24,976 bases of DNA from Butyricicoccus_A sp945486175 (GTDB lineage Bacteria > Bacillota > Clostridia > Oscillospirales > Butyricicoccaceae), in assembly GCA_945829445.1 (NCBI GenBank), contig CALZUY010000023.1, positions 1-24,976 of the forward strand. The letters run 5' to 3'. The notes beneath the pieces are model-generated. The model searched no databases. It had not been told where the DNA came from and saw only the letters and a program-made list of their open reading frames with translations. Position numbers and translations under genes: made by a program. This document shows, piece by piece, positions 7,054 through 14,289 of this stretch; positions within the stretch are counted from its first letter, which is position 1, and each line of letters starts with the position of its first letter.

Positions 7054-9066
7054 TTATTGTGTCTCCTCGTCCTCCTGCGCGCTCTGGCATTCCAGATACG
7101 TTTCGACAGCATGATAAATGCGTTCCGCAGCCGTACGGCTGTCGGTGTTCTTCATCTGTGCGCCCGCAGCCGTCAGGCTGCCGCCGCCGCCCAGCATCTC
7201 CGTAATGACCTGTACATTGATGCTGCCCATCGAACGTGCGGAAACCACGATATCGTCCCCGAGCGGGAACGCGACAATGCTCGCGCGCACGCCGATGATA
7301 TTCAAAAGCTCGTCCGCAGCCTGTGCCGCGATCGGGCGGGAAGTCTGGAAATCCGCGACGGCGATGACAATGCCGCCTGCGGTTGAGCGCGCGCACGAAA
7401 TCACGCGCTCGCGCTGCATGTATTCGTCAAACGAATTCTGGAACATGCGTTTGACTGATGTCATATCCGCACCGGCACGGCGCAGATAGGCGGCTGCCTC
7501 GAACGTGCGCACGCCTGCCTTGATGGAAAAGCCCTTGGTGTCCAGATGGATGCCTGCCAGAAGCGCCTCCGCTTCCAGACGGCTGATCGTCTGATTGGGC
7601 ACCATGTACTGTAACAGCTCACTCACCAGCTCGCTGGCAGATGATGCCGACGGTTCATGCATGTTGACCGCACAGTTTTCGATATAATCTGCGGCGCGGC
7701 GGTGGTGGTCGATGACAGCCACGCGGCGGCAGCGCTGGAGCAGCTCCGGCGCTTCCACGAAATCCGGGCGGTTGGTATCGACAACAACCATCAGGCTGCC
7801 CGAATCGATCATCTCTTCCGCCTGCTCCGGCTCAATGAACACGCCGTCATACTCACCGCTCGCATCGATTTTATCCAGCAGCGGCTGGGCAAGCGTCTGC
7901 GCGCGGCGCAGGACAATATGCACCTGCTTGCCGCGGCTGCGCGCGGCACATACGACGCCGACTGCGGCACCGACTGCGTCGATATCCGAATTGCGGTGGC
8001 CCATGACGAACACCTGTGACGAGTCGCGCATCAGCTGGCCGAGCGCGTTCGCCATGACGCGCGATTTGACCTTGGTGCGCTTTTCCACCTCCTTGGTCAC
8101 GCCGCCAAAGAACTCGAACGCAAAGCGGTTTTTGATAACCGTCTGGTCGCCGCCGCGGGACAGCGCCATCTCCAGCGCAAGCGCTGCAAATTCGTATTTT
8201 TCCTCCAGCGTGCGCCCGTCGCGGCCAATGCCGATGGACAGCGTCGCATTGATGCCCTCGCGCGAGATAATGGAGCGCACCGAATCGAGCACAGAGAATT
8301 TGTCCTGTGCAATCGCGGCGAGGTCGCGCTCCTCAATGATGAAAATATACCGGTCGCGGTCGAATTTGCGCAGCACGCCGTGTACATCCTTCGCCCATTC
8401 GCCGATGCGGTTGTCGATCGCTGCGAGCAGCGTCGCCTTCTCCGAGTCGCTGACATTCTTGACCAGCTCCTCATAATTGTCGATGGAAATGATGGATACC
8501 ACCGGGCGGCTCTCCTCATATTCCCTGCGCAGGGAGACCAGCTCCGTCGAATCAATCCAGTACAGCGTCATCAGCACGCTCGCGCTGCCGTCCGCCGGCT
8601 GCACCAGCGAACCGAGCACCATATAATACCGGTCGCCGACCTTGACCTCAGACGGATACCGTGTCTTCTTGTCCATCAGCCATGCGGAATCAAAGCCGGG
8701 AACAATGTCGCTCACCGTCTGCTCAAACAGGCTGTCGGTCATATCATAGACCTCATTGAACCGGTCATTGCACCAGACAATCTGGCCGGTTCCGATCATG
8801 CACACTGTAATCGGCAGCGGGAAGGTGCTCATCGTCTGCTGGGATTCCGCATCGATGTTGCCGGATACCGTCTCCAGATACTGCAGCATCTCCCGCTTGC
8901 GGCGGCGCATGGTGACATTATAATAACCGTACAGCACGCCGCATACAATCAGTTCAAACACCGCCAGATACAGTGAAAAAAAGGCGCTGACGCAGGCAAA
9001 CAGCAGGAAAACAACAAAATACATACCGAAGCCCGGTTCCAAAATTTTGCTCAACCGCTTATCCAA
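7054..9066 (-). CDS. gdpP: Cyclic-di-AMP phosphodiesterase GdpP (YybT family)
   Basis: GdpP hydrolyses the second messenger c-di-AMP to pApA and so affects cell-wall, osmotic and potassium balance. The domain order is complete: two membrane helices (about 14-54), a PAS-like domain (about 80-170), a degenerate GGDEF domain (about 185-315, without an intact GGDEF signature) and a DHH-DHHA1 phosphodiesterase. The catalytic motifs are G-H-R-N-S-D-I-D-A-V-G near 356-366, V-V-V-D-T-N near 427-432, DHH at about 453-455 and a terminal G-G-G-G loop. I choose the TTG at 9066 (670 residues) because AAAGGGGG lies about 11 nt upstream and the family begins just before the first helix. An in-frame ATG at 9123 is possible; it would add 19 residues but leave only about 15 nt of leader. 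It is the first gene of the six-gene operon. Confidence 0.95.
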   Translation of the reverse strand: MDKRLSKILEPGFGMYFVVFLLFACVSAFFSLYLAVFELIVCGVLYGYYNVTMRRRKREMLQYLETVSGNIDAESQQTMSTFPLPITVCMIGTGQIVWCNDRFNEVYDMTDSLFEQTVSDIVPGFDSAWLMDKKTRYPSEVKVGDRYYMVLGSLVQPADGSASVLMTLYWIDSTELVSLRREYEESRPVVSIISIDNYEELVKNVSDSEKATLLAAIDNRIGEWAKDVHGVLRKFDRDRYIFIIEERDLAAIAQDKFSVLDSVRSIISREGINATLSIGIGRDGRTLEEKYEFAALALEMALSRGGDQTVIKNRFAFEFFGGVTKEVEKRTKVKSRVMANALGQLMRDSSQVFVMGHRNSDIDAVGAAVGVVCAARSRGKQVHIVLRRAQTLAQPLLDKIDASGEYDGVFIEPEQAEEMIDSGSLMVVVDTNRPDFVEAPELLQRCRRVAVIDHHRRAADYIENCAVNMHEPSASSASELVSELLQYMVPNQTISRLEAEALLAGIHLDTKGFSIKAGVRTFEAAAYLRRAGADMTSVKRMFQNSFDEYMQRERVISCARSTAGGIVIAVADFQTSRPIAAQAADELLNIIGVRASIVAFPLGDDIVVSARSMGSINVQVITEMLGGGGSLTAAGAQMKNTDSRTAAERIYHAVETYLECQSAQEDEETQ

Positions 9067-9144
9067 AACGAAGTTGCCCCCTTTCCGGTTTCCGCATCCA
9101 GCCGGGAAACCGCGGCGGCACATACTGCCACCAATACATTATGC

Positions 9145-9173
9145 ATTATAGCAAACCCATTCGCCGCTGACAA
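9145..9173 (-). promoter_or_regulatory. Sigma-A promoter of the gdpP-rplI-dnaB-tilS-hpt-ftsH operon
   Basis: On the minus strand the -35 TTGTCA (9168-9173) and -10 TATAAT (9145-9150) are separated by 17 bp. The expected start of transcription is near 9138, about 70 nt before the preferred gdpP start. No other clear promoter was noticed within the operon. Confidence 0.85.
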
Positions 9174-9189
9174 GCGTTTTTACGCACAA

Positions 9190-9218
9190 ATGCAGGAAAT
9201 CAACGCGATTTCCTGCAT
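9190..9218 (-). terminator. Terminator hairpin after the acyltransferase gene
   Basis: ATGCAGGAAATC (9190-9201) pairs perfectly over 12 bp with GATTTCCTGCAT (9207-9218), with a 5-nt loop. On the minus strand a short TTTG stretch follows. The hairpin lies between the acyltransferase stop (9234) and the gdpP promoter, so it separates the two units. The T-tract is poor. Confidence 0.65.
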
Positions 9219-9233
9219 CTTTTGACCTTTCTT

Positions 9234-10310
9234 TCACTTTTCCGCGCGCCGCACCGGGCGAAACAGCAGGCGGTGCACCGCATCCATCAGCCGGTTGTAC
9301 GCCCGTGTGACAGGCGGGCTGCTCAGCACCAGCGATACAATGAACGCATATACCAGCAGCAGCGCGAGCTGTGGAATGCCGTAATCCAGCCGTCCCGGGT
9401 ATTTGTATTTCTCCAGCCCCGGGAGCAGCCGGGCCAGCAGCCCGCACAGCCATTCCCAATGCCCGACAACCCACAGCATCGGGAAGGCATGCAGCAGATA
9501 GACTGTCATGCTGCCGCGCCCAATGCGCGTGAGCACGCTTTTTCCCGCCGGAACCAGCCGCAGCAGCATCACGCCGAGCAGCGGCGCAATCAGATAGATG
9601 GACAGGCGGAACGCCATGCCCTCCAGCGGCTCCAGCCCCTGTGTCTCATAGGAATTGACCAGCTGGAACGGATGGCTGGCTGAGCTGTCCGGGTGCACCG
9701 TGTCGGTGATCCACAGCGCCAGAAAAGCACCTGTGCCGCCGCACAGCAGCACAGCGGGCACCGGCAGGCACCGGATGCGCTTCATATGTTCTTCCGTACA
9801 GTAATATCCGAGCAGGTAGAACGGGAAAAAGCACACGGTGCGTGAAAGCGACAATGTGCGTCCGAAATAATGGTCTCCGCCGGCGAGCAGTGCCACCACG
9901 ATGGAAAGCGGCAGCAGCCCGCGGATGCGCAGCAGCTCCGGCAGCAGCAGCCGGATGATGAGCAGTGTCAGCAGGAACCAGTACATGTTGAGCGGCCGGA
10001 GCAGGCCATATTCCAGCTCCGGCGACTGCCCGGCACGTATCATATAGTACAATGTATTGAACAGCAGGAACGGAACCAGATAATCTGCCAGTGCAGCGCG
10101 CCGGCGCTTTTCCGCATGCTTGCCGAAATAACCGGACAAAAACAGGAACAGCGGCATCTGTACCGACAGCACCACCAGCCGGATTGTGTACAGCAGCGGC
10201 GTCTTCTGTCCCAGCATGTCGTACATGTGTACATACACCACGCTGATGATGAGCAGGCCCTTGAGATTGTCCAGTGCGGCATTCCGTTCCTCTTGGATGG
10301 ATGGATTCAC
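9234..10310 (-). CDS. Acyltransferase-3 family integral membrane protein
   Basis: This 358-residue protein has about ten hydrophobic segments. Its N-terminal pattern (D-N-L-K-G-L-L-I-I-S-V-V-Y-V-H, later M-P-L-F-L-F-L-S-G-Y-F-G-K) is characteristic of the acyltransferase-3/OafA and fucose-4-O-acetylase-like group (COG3594 type). The histidine in the first helix is the conserved family residue. Members move acetyl or other acyl groups across the membrane onto surface sugars or peptidoglycan; the acceptor here cannot be told. The start is GTG at 10310, with GAGGAG placed 12 nt upstream in the end of the preceding gene. It lies 9 nt after the AI-2E-family permease gene and is probably co-transcribed with it. 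No glycan-synthesis gene is adjacent. Confidence 0.85.
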   Translation of the reverse strand: MNPSIQEERNAALDNLKGLLIISVVYVHMYDMLGQKTPLLYTIRLVVLSVQMPLFLFLSGYFGKHAEKRRRAALADYLVPFLLFNTLYYMIRAGQSPELEYGLLRPLNMYWFLLTLLIIRLLLPELLRIRGLLPLSIVVALLAGGDHYFGRTLSLSRTVCFFPFYLLGYYCTEEHMKRIRCLPVPAVLLCGGTGAFLALWITDTVHPDSSASHPFQLVNSYETQGLEPLEGMAFRLSIYLIAPLLGVMLLRLVPAGKSVLTRIGRGSMTVYLLHAFPMLWVVGHWEWLCGLLARLLPGLEKYKYPGRLDYGIPQLALLLVYAFIVSLVLSSPPVTRAYNRLMDAVHRLLFRPVRRAEK

Positions 10311-10319
10311 AGCAGTTGA

Positions 10320-11627
10320 CTACTCCTCTCCTTCGCCGGAATCATCTTCCCCGTCTTCTGCATCATCCCCTGTGCCATCCGTGCGCATGCGGACACGCCG
10401 CACGGGCTGCCCGGTCTGCTCGTCGATATGGTCTATTCCCGCATATTCCGCCGTGGCAACCGGCAGGTGCTTGTGTGCCAGCAGGCGGGAAATGATGTCA
10501 GTCAGAATGCGGTACAGGATGGCGAACACCGGCACGCCGATGAGCATGCCGAAAAATCCGAACAGTCCTCCGAACAGCAGAATGGAAAACAACACCCAGA
10601 AGCTGGACAGTCCGGTGGAGTTGCCCAGAATCTTCGGTCCCAGAATGTTTCCGTCAAACTGCTGCAGGACGAGCACATAAATGAGAAAATAAATCGATTT
10701 GATCGGATCGTCGATCAAAATGATGACAAAGGACGGTATTGCGCCGATAAACGGCCCGAAAAACGGGATAATATTTGTGACGCCGATAATCACACTGACA
10801 AGCATCGCATACGGCATGTTCATGATCGGCAGCACCACGCAGCAGATCAGGAAAATAATGAATGAGTCGATCAGCTTGCCGCCGATGAACCCGCTGAACA
10901 TCTGGTGGGCATAGCGCGCATAATCCATGACGATATTGCCCCAGCGCGCGCCCAGCGCCGCATAGGTGCAGCGCGTCAGCTGGCGCAGGAAGCGTTCCTT
11001 GCCTGCCAGCAGGTAGATGGCAACAATGATGCCGATGAACAGGTTTTTCACCAGAGTAACCGTGCTCATCAGGCCGATGGACACATAGCTCAGCGCCTCC
11101 TGCATGGACGGCGCAAGCGATGTCTGGATCCATTCTTCGACATAGTTGACTGCCTGCGCATACAGCGACATGGCGTTCTGCTCCAGCTCCGGATTGCTCG
11201 CCAGCAGCGTCTGCAAGGTCTGGGAAATATGCATGAGATTGGTCGGCAGGGCGGAGGCAAAGCTCGTCACGCTGGTGATAATCTGCGGAATCAGCAGTGC
11301 CAGCAGGCCGACAATCAACGCGCCCGCACCGAGAAACGTGCCCATCATCGCGAGGATATCTGCACAGTACAGCGACCGGTGCCCGCGCCAGCGAAGGGTT
11401 TTATGGAACAGGCGCCGCAGCTTTCCCCGCAGCCAGTTATAAGCAGGTGAGAGCACATAGGCAATGCCAATACCGAGGATGACCGGCATGAGGATGGAAA
11501 TCAGCCGGGAAATTGCCCCCAGTAATGTGTCAAACTTATAGATGCAGAAAAATATCAGCAGCGTCAGCGCGCCGACAATCACAACTGTCGCACCCCAGCC
11601 GAAATATTTTTTCATACTCTCTTTCAC
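10320..11627 (-). CDS. AI-2E family (PerM/YtvI-type) transporter
   Basis: This is a 435-residue membrane protein with about eight helices. Two lie at the N-terminus (about 10-60), then one near 95-120, a soluble-looking segment, and a cluster from about 195 to 370. The late motif I-P-F-F-G-P-F-I-G-A-I-P is typical of the AI-2E/PerM family, which includes autoinducer-2 exporters, sodium/proton antiporters and the sporulation-related YtvI. The exact substrate is unknown. The tail after about residue 395 is very acidic (runs of D, E and G). The GTG at 11627 is chosen because GGGGAG lies 7 nt upstream; an ATG four codons later is the alternative. The acyltransferase gene follows closely. Confidence 0.85.
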   Translation of the reverse strand: MKESMKKYFGWGATVVIVGALTLLIFFCIYKFDTLLGAISRLISILMPVILGIGIAYVLSPAYNWLRGKLRRLFHKTLRWRGHRSLYCADILAMMGTFLGAGALIVGLLALLIPQIITSVTSFASALPTNLMHISQTLQTLLASNPELEQNAMSLYAQAVNYVEEWIQTSLAPSMQEALSYVSIGLMSTVTLVKNLFIGIIVAIYLLAGKERFLRQLTRCTYAALGARWGNIVMDYARYAHQMFSGFIGGKLIDSFIIFLICCVVLPIMNMPYAMLVSVIIGVTNIIPFFGPFIGAIPSFVIILIDDPIKSIYFLIYVLVLQQFDGNILGPKILGNSTGLSSFWVLFSILLFGGLFGFFGMLIGVPVFAILYRILTDIISRLLAHKHLPVATAEYAGIDHIDEQTGQPVRRVRMRTDGTGDDAEDGEDDSGEGEE

Positions 11628-11668
11628 GGGAAGGCTCCCCTTTCGTCAATTGCATTACATCGAATTCT

Positions 11669-11674
11669 ATTGTA
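11669..11674 (-). promoter_or_regulatory. Possible extended -10 promoter for the AI-2E-family permease gene
   Basis: On the minus strand TGT precedes TACAAT (11669-11674), an extended -10 of good quality. The -35 region (TCACCG) is poor. It gives a leader of about 35 nt. Confidence 0.4.
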
Positions 11675-11802
11675 ACAGATTTCTTACCGCCCGGTGAGGA
11701 AAAAACGCTAATTTAACAAAAATTTTCCCAAGACCAAAATTTGCCAAAAACATTCCCACACCTTAGCCATAATTCGCTGCCGCTTTTTGTGCACAATCCC
11801 CA

Positions 11803-11831
11803 TTGCATTCGACGTAAAATGCGCTTATACT
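11803..11831 (+). promoter_or_regulatory. Promoter of the T-box/oxidoreductase operon
   Basis: TTGCAT (11803-11808), a 17-bp spacer and TATACT (11826-11831). The -10 is good and the -35 matches only in TTG. Transcription would start near 11838, about 30 nt before T-box stem I, which fits T-box leaders. Bases 11675-11802 between the two divergent promoters are AT-rich, with repeated AAAATTT tracts, and contain no gene. Confidence 0.6.
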
Positions 11832-11859
11832 TAAAAGTAATCAACTGAACATCCCGCTG

Positions 11860-12102
11860 AAAAGACAGCGACGGAGACAGTACGTCTGTTTGGAACCTCC
11901 CAGCGAGCCGGGGACAGTGCAAGCCCGGCAGCAGTACATACAGTCCGAAAATCACTCCTGAGTCGCAGGCCGAACCCCGTTTTCCGGCAAGTAGGTCATG
12001 CCGGTTTTCCCCGTTATCGGAAGCTCATATGATGGTATGCAGTAACAGGTGGTTGAACGAAGCAGTCATGCTCTCGTCCTTTTACGGATGGGAGCTTTTT
12101 TT
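11860..12102 (+). promoter_or_regulatory. T-box riboswitch, probable isoleucine specifier (ATC)
   Basis: The layout is that of a T-box leader. Stem I closes by GCGAC/GTCGC (11868-11872/11962-11966) and GGAG/CTCC (11873-11876/11955-11958). The AGTA motif (11879-11882) faces the specifier strand, and the distal arm AGCGAGCCGGGG...AGCCCGGCA is typical. The specifier strand reads GAAA-ATC-A, with ATC at 11951-11953, an isoleucine codon followed by the expected purine. The stem II elements AGTAGG (about 11990) and CCGTTATC (12011-12018) are present. The antiterminator is AGG (12047-12049), bulge TGGTTGA (12050-12056) and ACGA (12057-12060), pairing with TCGT-CCT (12074-12080). The competing terminator is 12070-12095 plus T-run. 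Uncharged tRNA-Ile should stabilise the antiterminator and turn the operon on. Confidence 0.88.
12070..12102 (+). terminator. T-box regulated terminator
   Basis: GCTCTCGTCC (12070-12079) pairs with GGATGGGAGC (12086-12095), with two G-T pairs and a 6-nt loop, followed by seven T and a further T-run. Its 5' arm shares bases with the antiterminator, as in other T-boxes. Bases 12104-12205, up to the Shine-Dalgarno site of the next gene, hold nothing else that I recognise. Confidence 0.88.
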
Positions 12103-12219
12103 ATTTTTCTGCGGAATGACAGATTTGTTATTTTTGATTGAAGATTGAACAGGCGCTGTCCGGAAACAAGGCTTTGGGCTTTTTCCAGACCGCCCTGAAT
12201 TGGACGGAGGAGATTTTTC

Positions 12220-12798
12220 ATGCAGAACACAGTGGAAATCCGCTGGCACGGCCGCGGCGGACAGGGCGCGAAAACCGCCTGCCTGCTGCTCGCGGACGCA
12301 GCTTTCAGCTCGGGCAAGTATGTACAGGGCTTCCCGGAATACGGCCCGGAGCGCATGGGCGCACCGATCACCGCCTATAACCGCATCAGCGATGAGCGCT
12401 GCACGGTACATTCCAACATTTATGACCCGGATTATGTCGTTGTTGTCGACGAAAGCCTGATTGAAACGGTTGATGTCACCAAGGGCCTGAATCCGGAGGG
12501 TGCCATTATCATCAACACCCCGAAATCTCCGGCTGAGGTCCGCAAGGAGCTGGGCGATTATCCCGGCCGCGTCTGCACCATTGATGCTCGCCGTATTTCC
12601 GAGGAAATTCTGGGCAAGAACTTCCCGAACACGCCGATGCTTGCCGCTGCCGTCAAGGTTTCCGGCGTCGTCGATGCCGACCAGTTTGTTTCCAATATGG
12701 AAGCATCGTTCAAGCACAAGTTCGCAACCAAGCCGCAGGTCATCGCGGGCAATATGACCGTTCTGACCAAGTCTATGCAAGAGGTACAAGTAGGATGA
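12220..12798 (+). CDS. porG: 2-oxoacid:ferredoxin oxidoreductase, gamma subunit
   Basis: This is the gamma subunit (192 residues) of the four-subunit pyruvate/2-oxoacid:ferredoxin oxidoreductase family. The N-terminal motif R-W-H-G-R-G-G-Q-G-A-K-T (8-19) and the following K-Y-V-Q-G-F-P-E-Y-G-P-E-R-M-G-A-P stretch are hallmarks of the PorG/KorC domain, which binds CoA and helps shape the active site. The ATG at 12220 has GGAGGAG 7 nt upstream. The stop overlaps the next start as ATGA. It is the first gene after the isoleucine T-box. The symbol follows the archaeal/Thermotoga naming. The actual keto-acid substrate is not determined by the sequence and may be a branched-chain keto acid or 2-oxobutyrate. 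Confidence 0.9.
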   Translation: MQNTVEIRWHGRGGQGAKTACLLLADAAFSSGKYVQGFPEYGPERMGAPITAYNRISDERCTVHSNIYDPDYVVVVDESLIETVDVTKGLNPEGAIIINTPKSPAEVRKELGDYPGRVCTIDARRISEEILGKNFPNTPMLAAAVKVSGVVDADQFVSNMEASFKHKFATKPQVIAGNMTVLTKSMQEVQVG

Positions 12799-13097
12799 TT
12801 CACGCAAAAGATATCAACGAGCAGTCCAAGTGGCAGGAACTGACCCCGGGCTGTGAAATTTATGAGCCGGGTACGGCAGTCCTGACCAAGACCGGCGAAT
12901 GGCGCACCATGACCCCGCATTGGGATCCGGCAAAGTGCAAGCAGTGCCTGCTGTGCGCACCGTACTGCCCGGATTCTTCCATTCCGGTGAAGGATGGCAA
13001 GCGCTCTGATTTTGATTTTGACCACTGCAAGGGCTGTGGCATCTGCTATAAGGTATGTCCGTTCCATGCGATTTCGTTCGGAAAGGAGGACGAGTAA
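12795..13097 (+). CDS. porD: 2-oxoacid:ferredoxin oxidoreductase, delta subunit (2[4Fe-4S] ferredoxin)
   Basis: This 100-residue ferredoxin-like subunit carries electrons from the catalytic core to external ferredoxin. Two complete cluster motifs are present: C48-x2-C51-x2-C54-x3-C58-P and C78-x2-C81-x2-C84-x3-C88-P. The roughly 45 residues before the first cluster match the N-terminal extension usual in PorD. The start overlaps the porG stop by 4 nt, so the two are translationally coupled. The alpha gene follows after 3 nt. Confidence 0.92.
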   Translation: MIHAKDINEQSKWQELTPGCEIYEPGTAVLTKTGEWRTMTPHWDPAKCKQCLLCAPYCPDSSIPVKDGKRSDFDFDHCKGCGICYKVCPFHAISFGKEDE

Positions 13098-13100
13098 GCC

Positions 13101-14282
13101 ATGTCTATCCGTGAAAGACTTTCCGGCAACGAAGCGGTTGCCTATGCAATGAAGCAGATCAACCCGGACGTCATGGGTGCATTCCCGATCACCCCGTCCA
13201 CCGAAATCCCGCAGTATTTTGCACAGTATGTTGCAAACGGCGAGGTTGACACCGAGTTTGTCACCGTCGAGTCCGAGCACTCCTCGATGTCCACCTGTAT
13301 CGGTGCTGCCGCTGCCGGCGCGCGCGCAGTCACCGCGACTTCTTCCTGCGGCCTGGCACTGATGTGGGAGCTGCTGTATGTCGCTTCTTCTTCCCGCCTG
13401 CCGATCACGCTGGCGCTGGTCACCCGTGCCCTGACCGGCCCGATCAACATCAACAATGACCATTCGGATGCCATGGGCGCACGCGATGCAGGCTGGATTC
13501 AGATTTTTGCTGAAAACAACCAGGAAGCCTATGACAACTACATCCAGGCAATGCCGATCAGTGAAAATCCGGATGTCCGCCTGCCGATCATGGTCTGCCA
13601 GGACGGTTTCATCACCTCCCATGCCGTTGAGAACATCGAGCTGGAGGAAGATGCGCTGGTCAGGGAGTTTGTCGGCGAATACAACCCGGAAAACTACCTG
13701 CTGAAGCATGAAAACCCGCTGGCAGTCGGCCCGTATGGCGTTTCCCCGTACTACATGGAAGCCAAGAAGGCACAGGCTGAAGCGATGAAGCGCGCCAAGA
13801 AGGTCATTCTTGACGTCGGCAAGAAGTTCGGCGACAAGACCGGACGCTACTACGGCTTCTTTGAGGCATATCAGATGGAGGATGCCGAGACTGCGGTTGT
13901 CCTCATCGGCTCGTCCGCCGGTACGGCACGTGCGACCGTCGATGAACTGCGCGCACAGGGCCGCAAGGTTGGCATGGTAAAGGTACGTGTATTCCGTCCG
14001 TTCCCGTTTGACGAAATCGCACAGGCGCTGTCCGGCTGCAAGGCAGTTGCCATCCTCGACAAGGCGGAGAGCTTCTCCGCAGCAGGCGGCCCGCTGTTTG
14101 CGGAGACCCGCAGTGCAATGTACGATCTGGACAACCGTCCGAAGGCAGTCAACTTTGTCTATGGCCTGGGCGGCCGTGACTTCCGCGTAGAGGACTGCAC
14201 GGAAATCTTCGACGAGCTGGACGAGATCGTAAAGACCGGCAAGACCGGCGAGGTTTACCGCCACATCGGACAGAGGGAGTAA
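13101..14282 (+). CDS. porA: 2-oxoacid:ferredoxin oxidoreductase, alpha subunit
   Basis: This 393-residue alpha subunit carries the pyrimidine-binding (PYR) half of the thiamine-diphosphate site. The start of the domain shows G-A-F-P-I-T-P-S-T-E-I-P, followed by the E-S-E-H-S-S segment whose glutamate family members use to activate the cofactor, then a T-A-T-S-S-C-G-L-A-L-M loop. The C-terminal part (about 250-370) is the transketolase-C-like domain, with V-R-V-F-R-P-F-P and G-L-G-G-R-D, the latter common in PorA. The ATG at 13101 follows AAAGGAGGA with a 10-nt spacer. The D-x-R-L-P-I-M-V-C-Q-D-G-F segment is also typical. Pyruvate-, 2-oxoisovalerate- and 2-oxobutyrate-specific enzymes share this fold, so the specificity is not settled by what I can see. 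Confidence 0.92.
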   Translation: MSIRERLSGNEAVAYAMKQINPDVMGAFPITPSTEIPQYFAQYVANGEVDTEFVTVESEHSSMSTCIGAAAAGARAVTATSSCGLALMWELLYVASSSRLPITLALVTRALTGPININNDHSDAMGARDAGWIQIFAENNQEAYDNYIQAMPISENPDVRLPIMVCQDGFITSHAVENIELEEDALVREFVGEYNPENYLLKHENPLAVGPYGVSPYYMEAKKAQAEAMKRAKKVILDVGKKFGDKTGRYYGFFEAYQMEDAETAVVLIGSSAGTARATVDELRAQGRKVGMVKVRVFRPFPFDEIAQALSGCKAVAILDKAESFSAAGGPLFAETRSAMYDLDNRPKAVNFVYGLGGRDFRVEDCTEIFDELDEIVKTGKTGEVYRHIGQRE

Positions 14283-14289
14283 GAACACC

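Noticed and set aside
9139..9474. A minus-strand open frame between gdpP and the acyltransferase gene
   Set aside because: It overlaps the acyltransferase gene in another frame and runs through the terminator and promoter.
11713..11955. A minus-strand open frame of 80 codons in the gap before the oxidoreductase operon
   Set aside because: It overlaps the promoter and stem I of the T-box and has no ribosome site.
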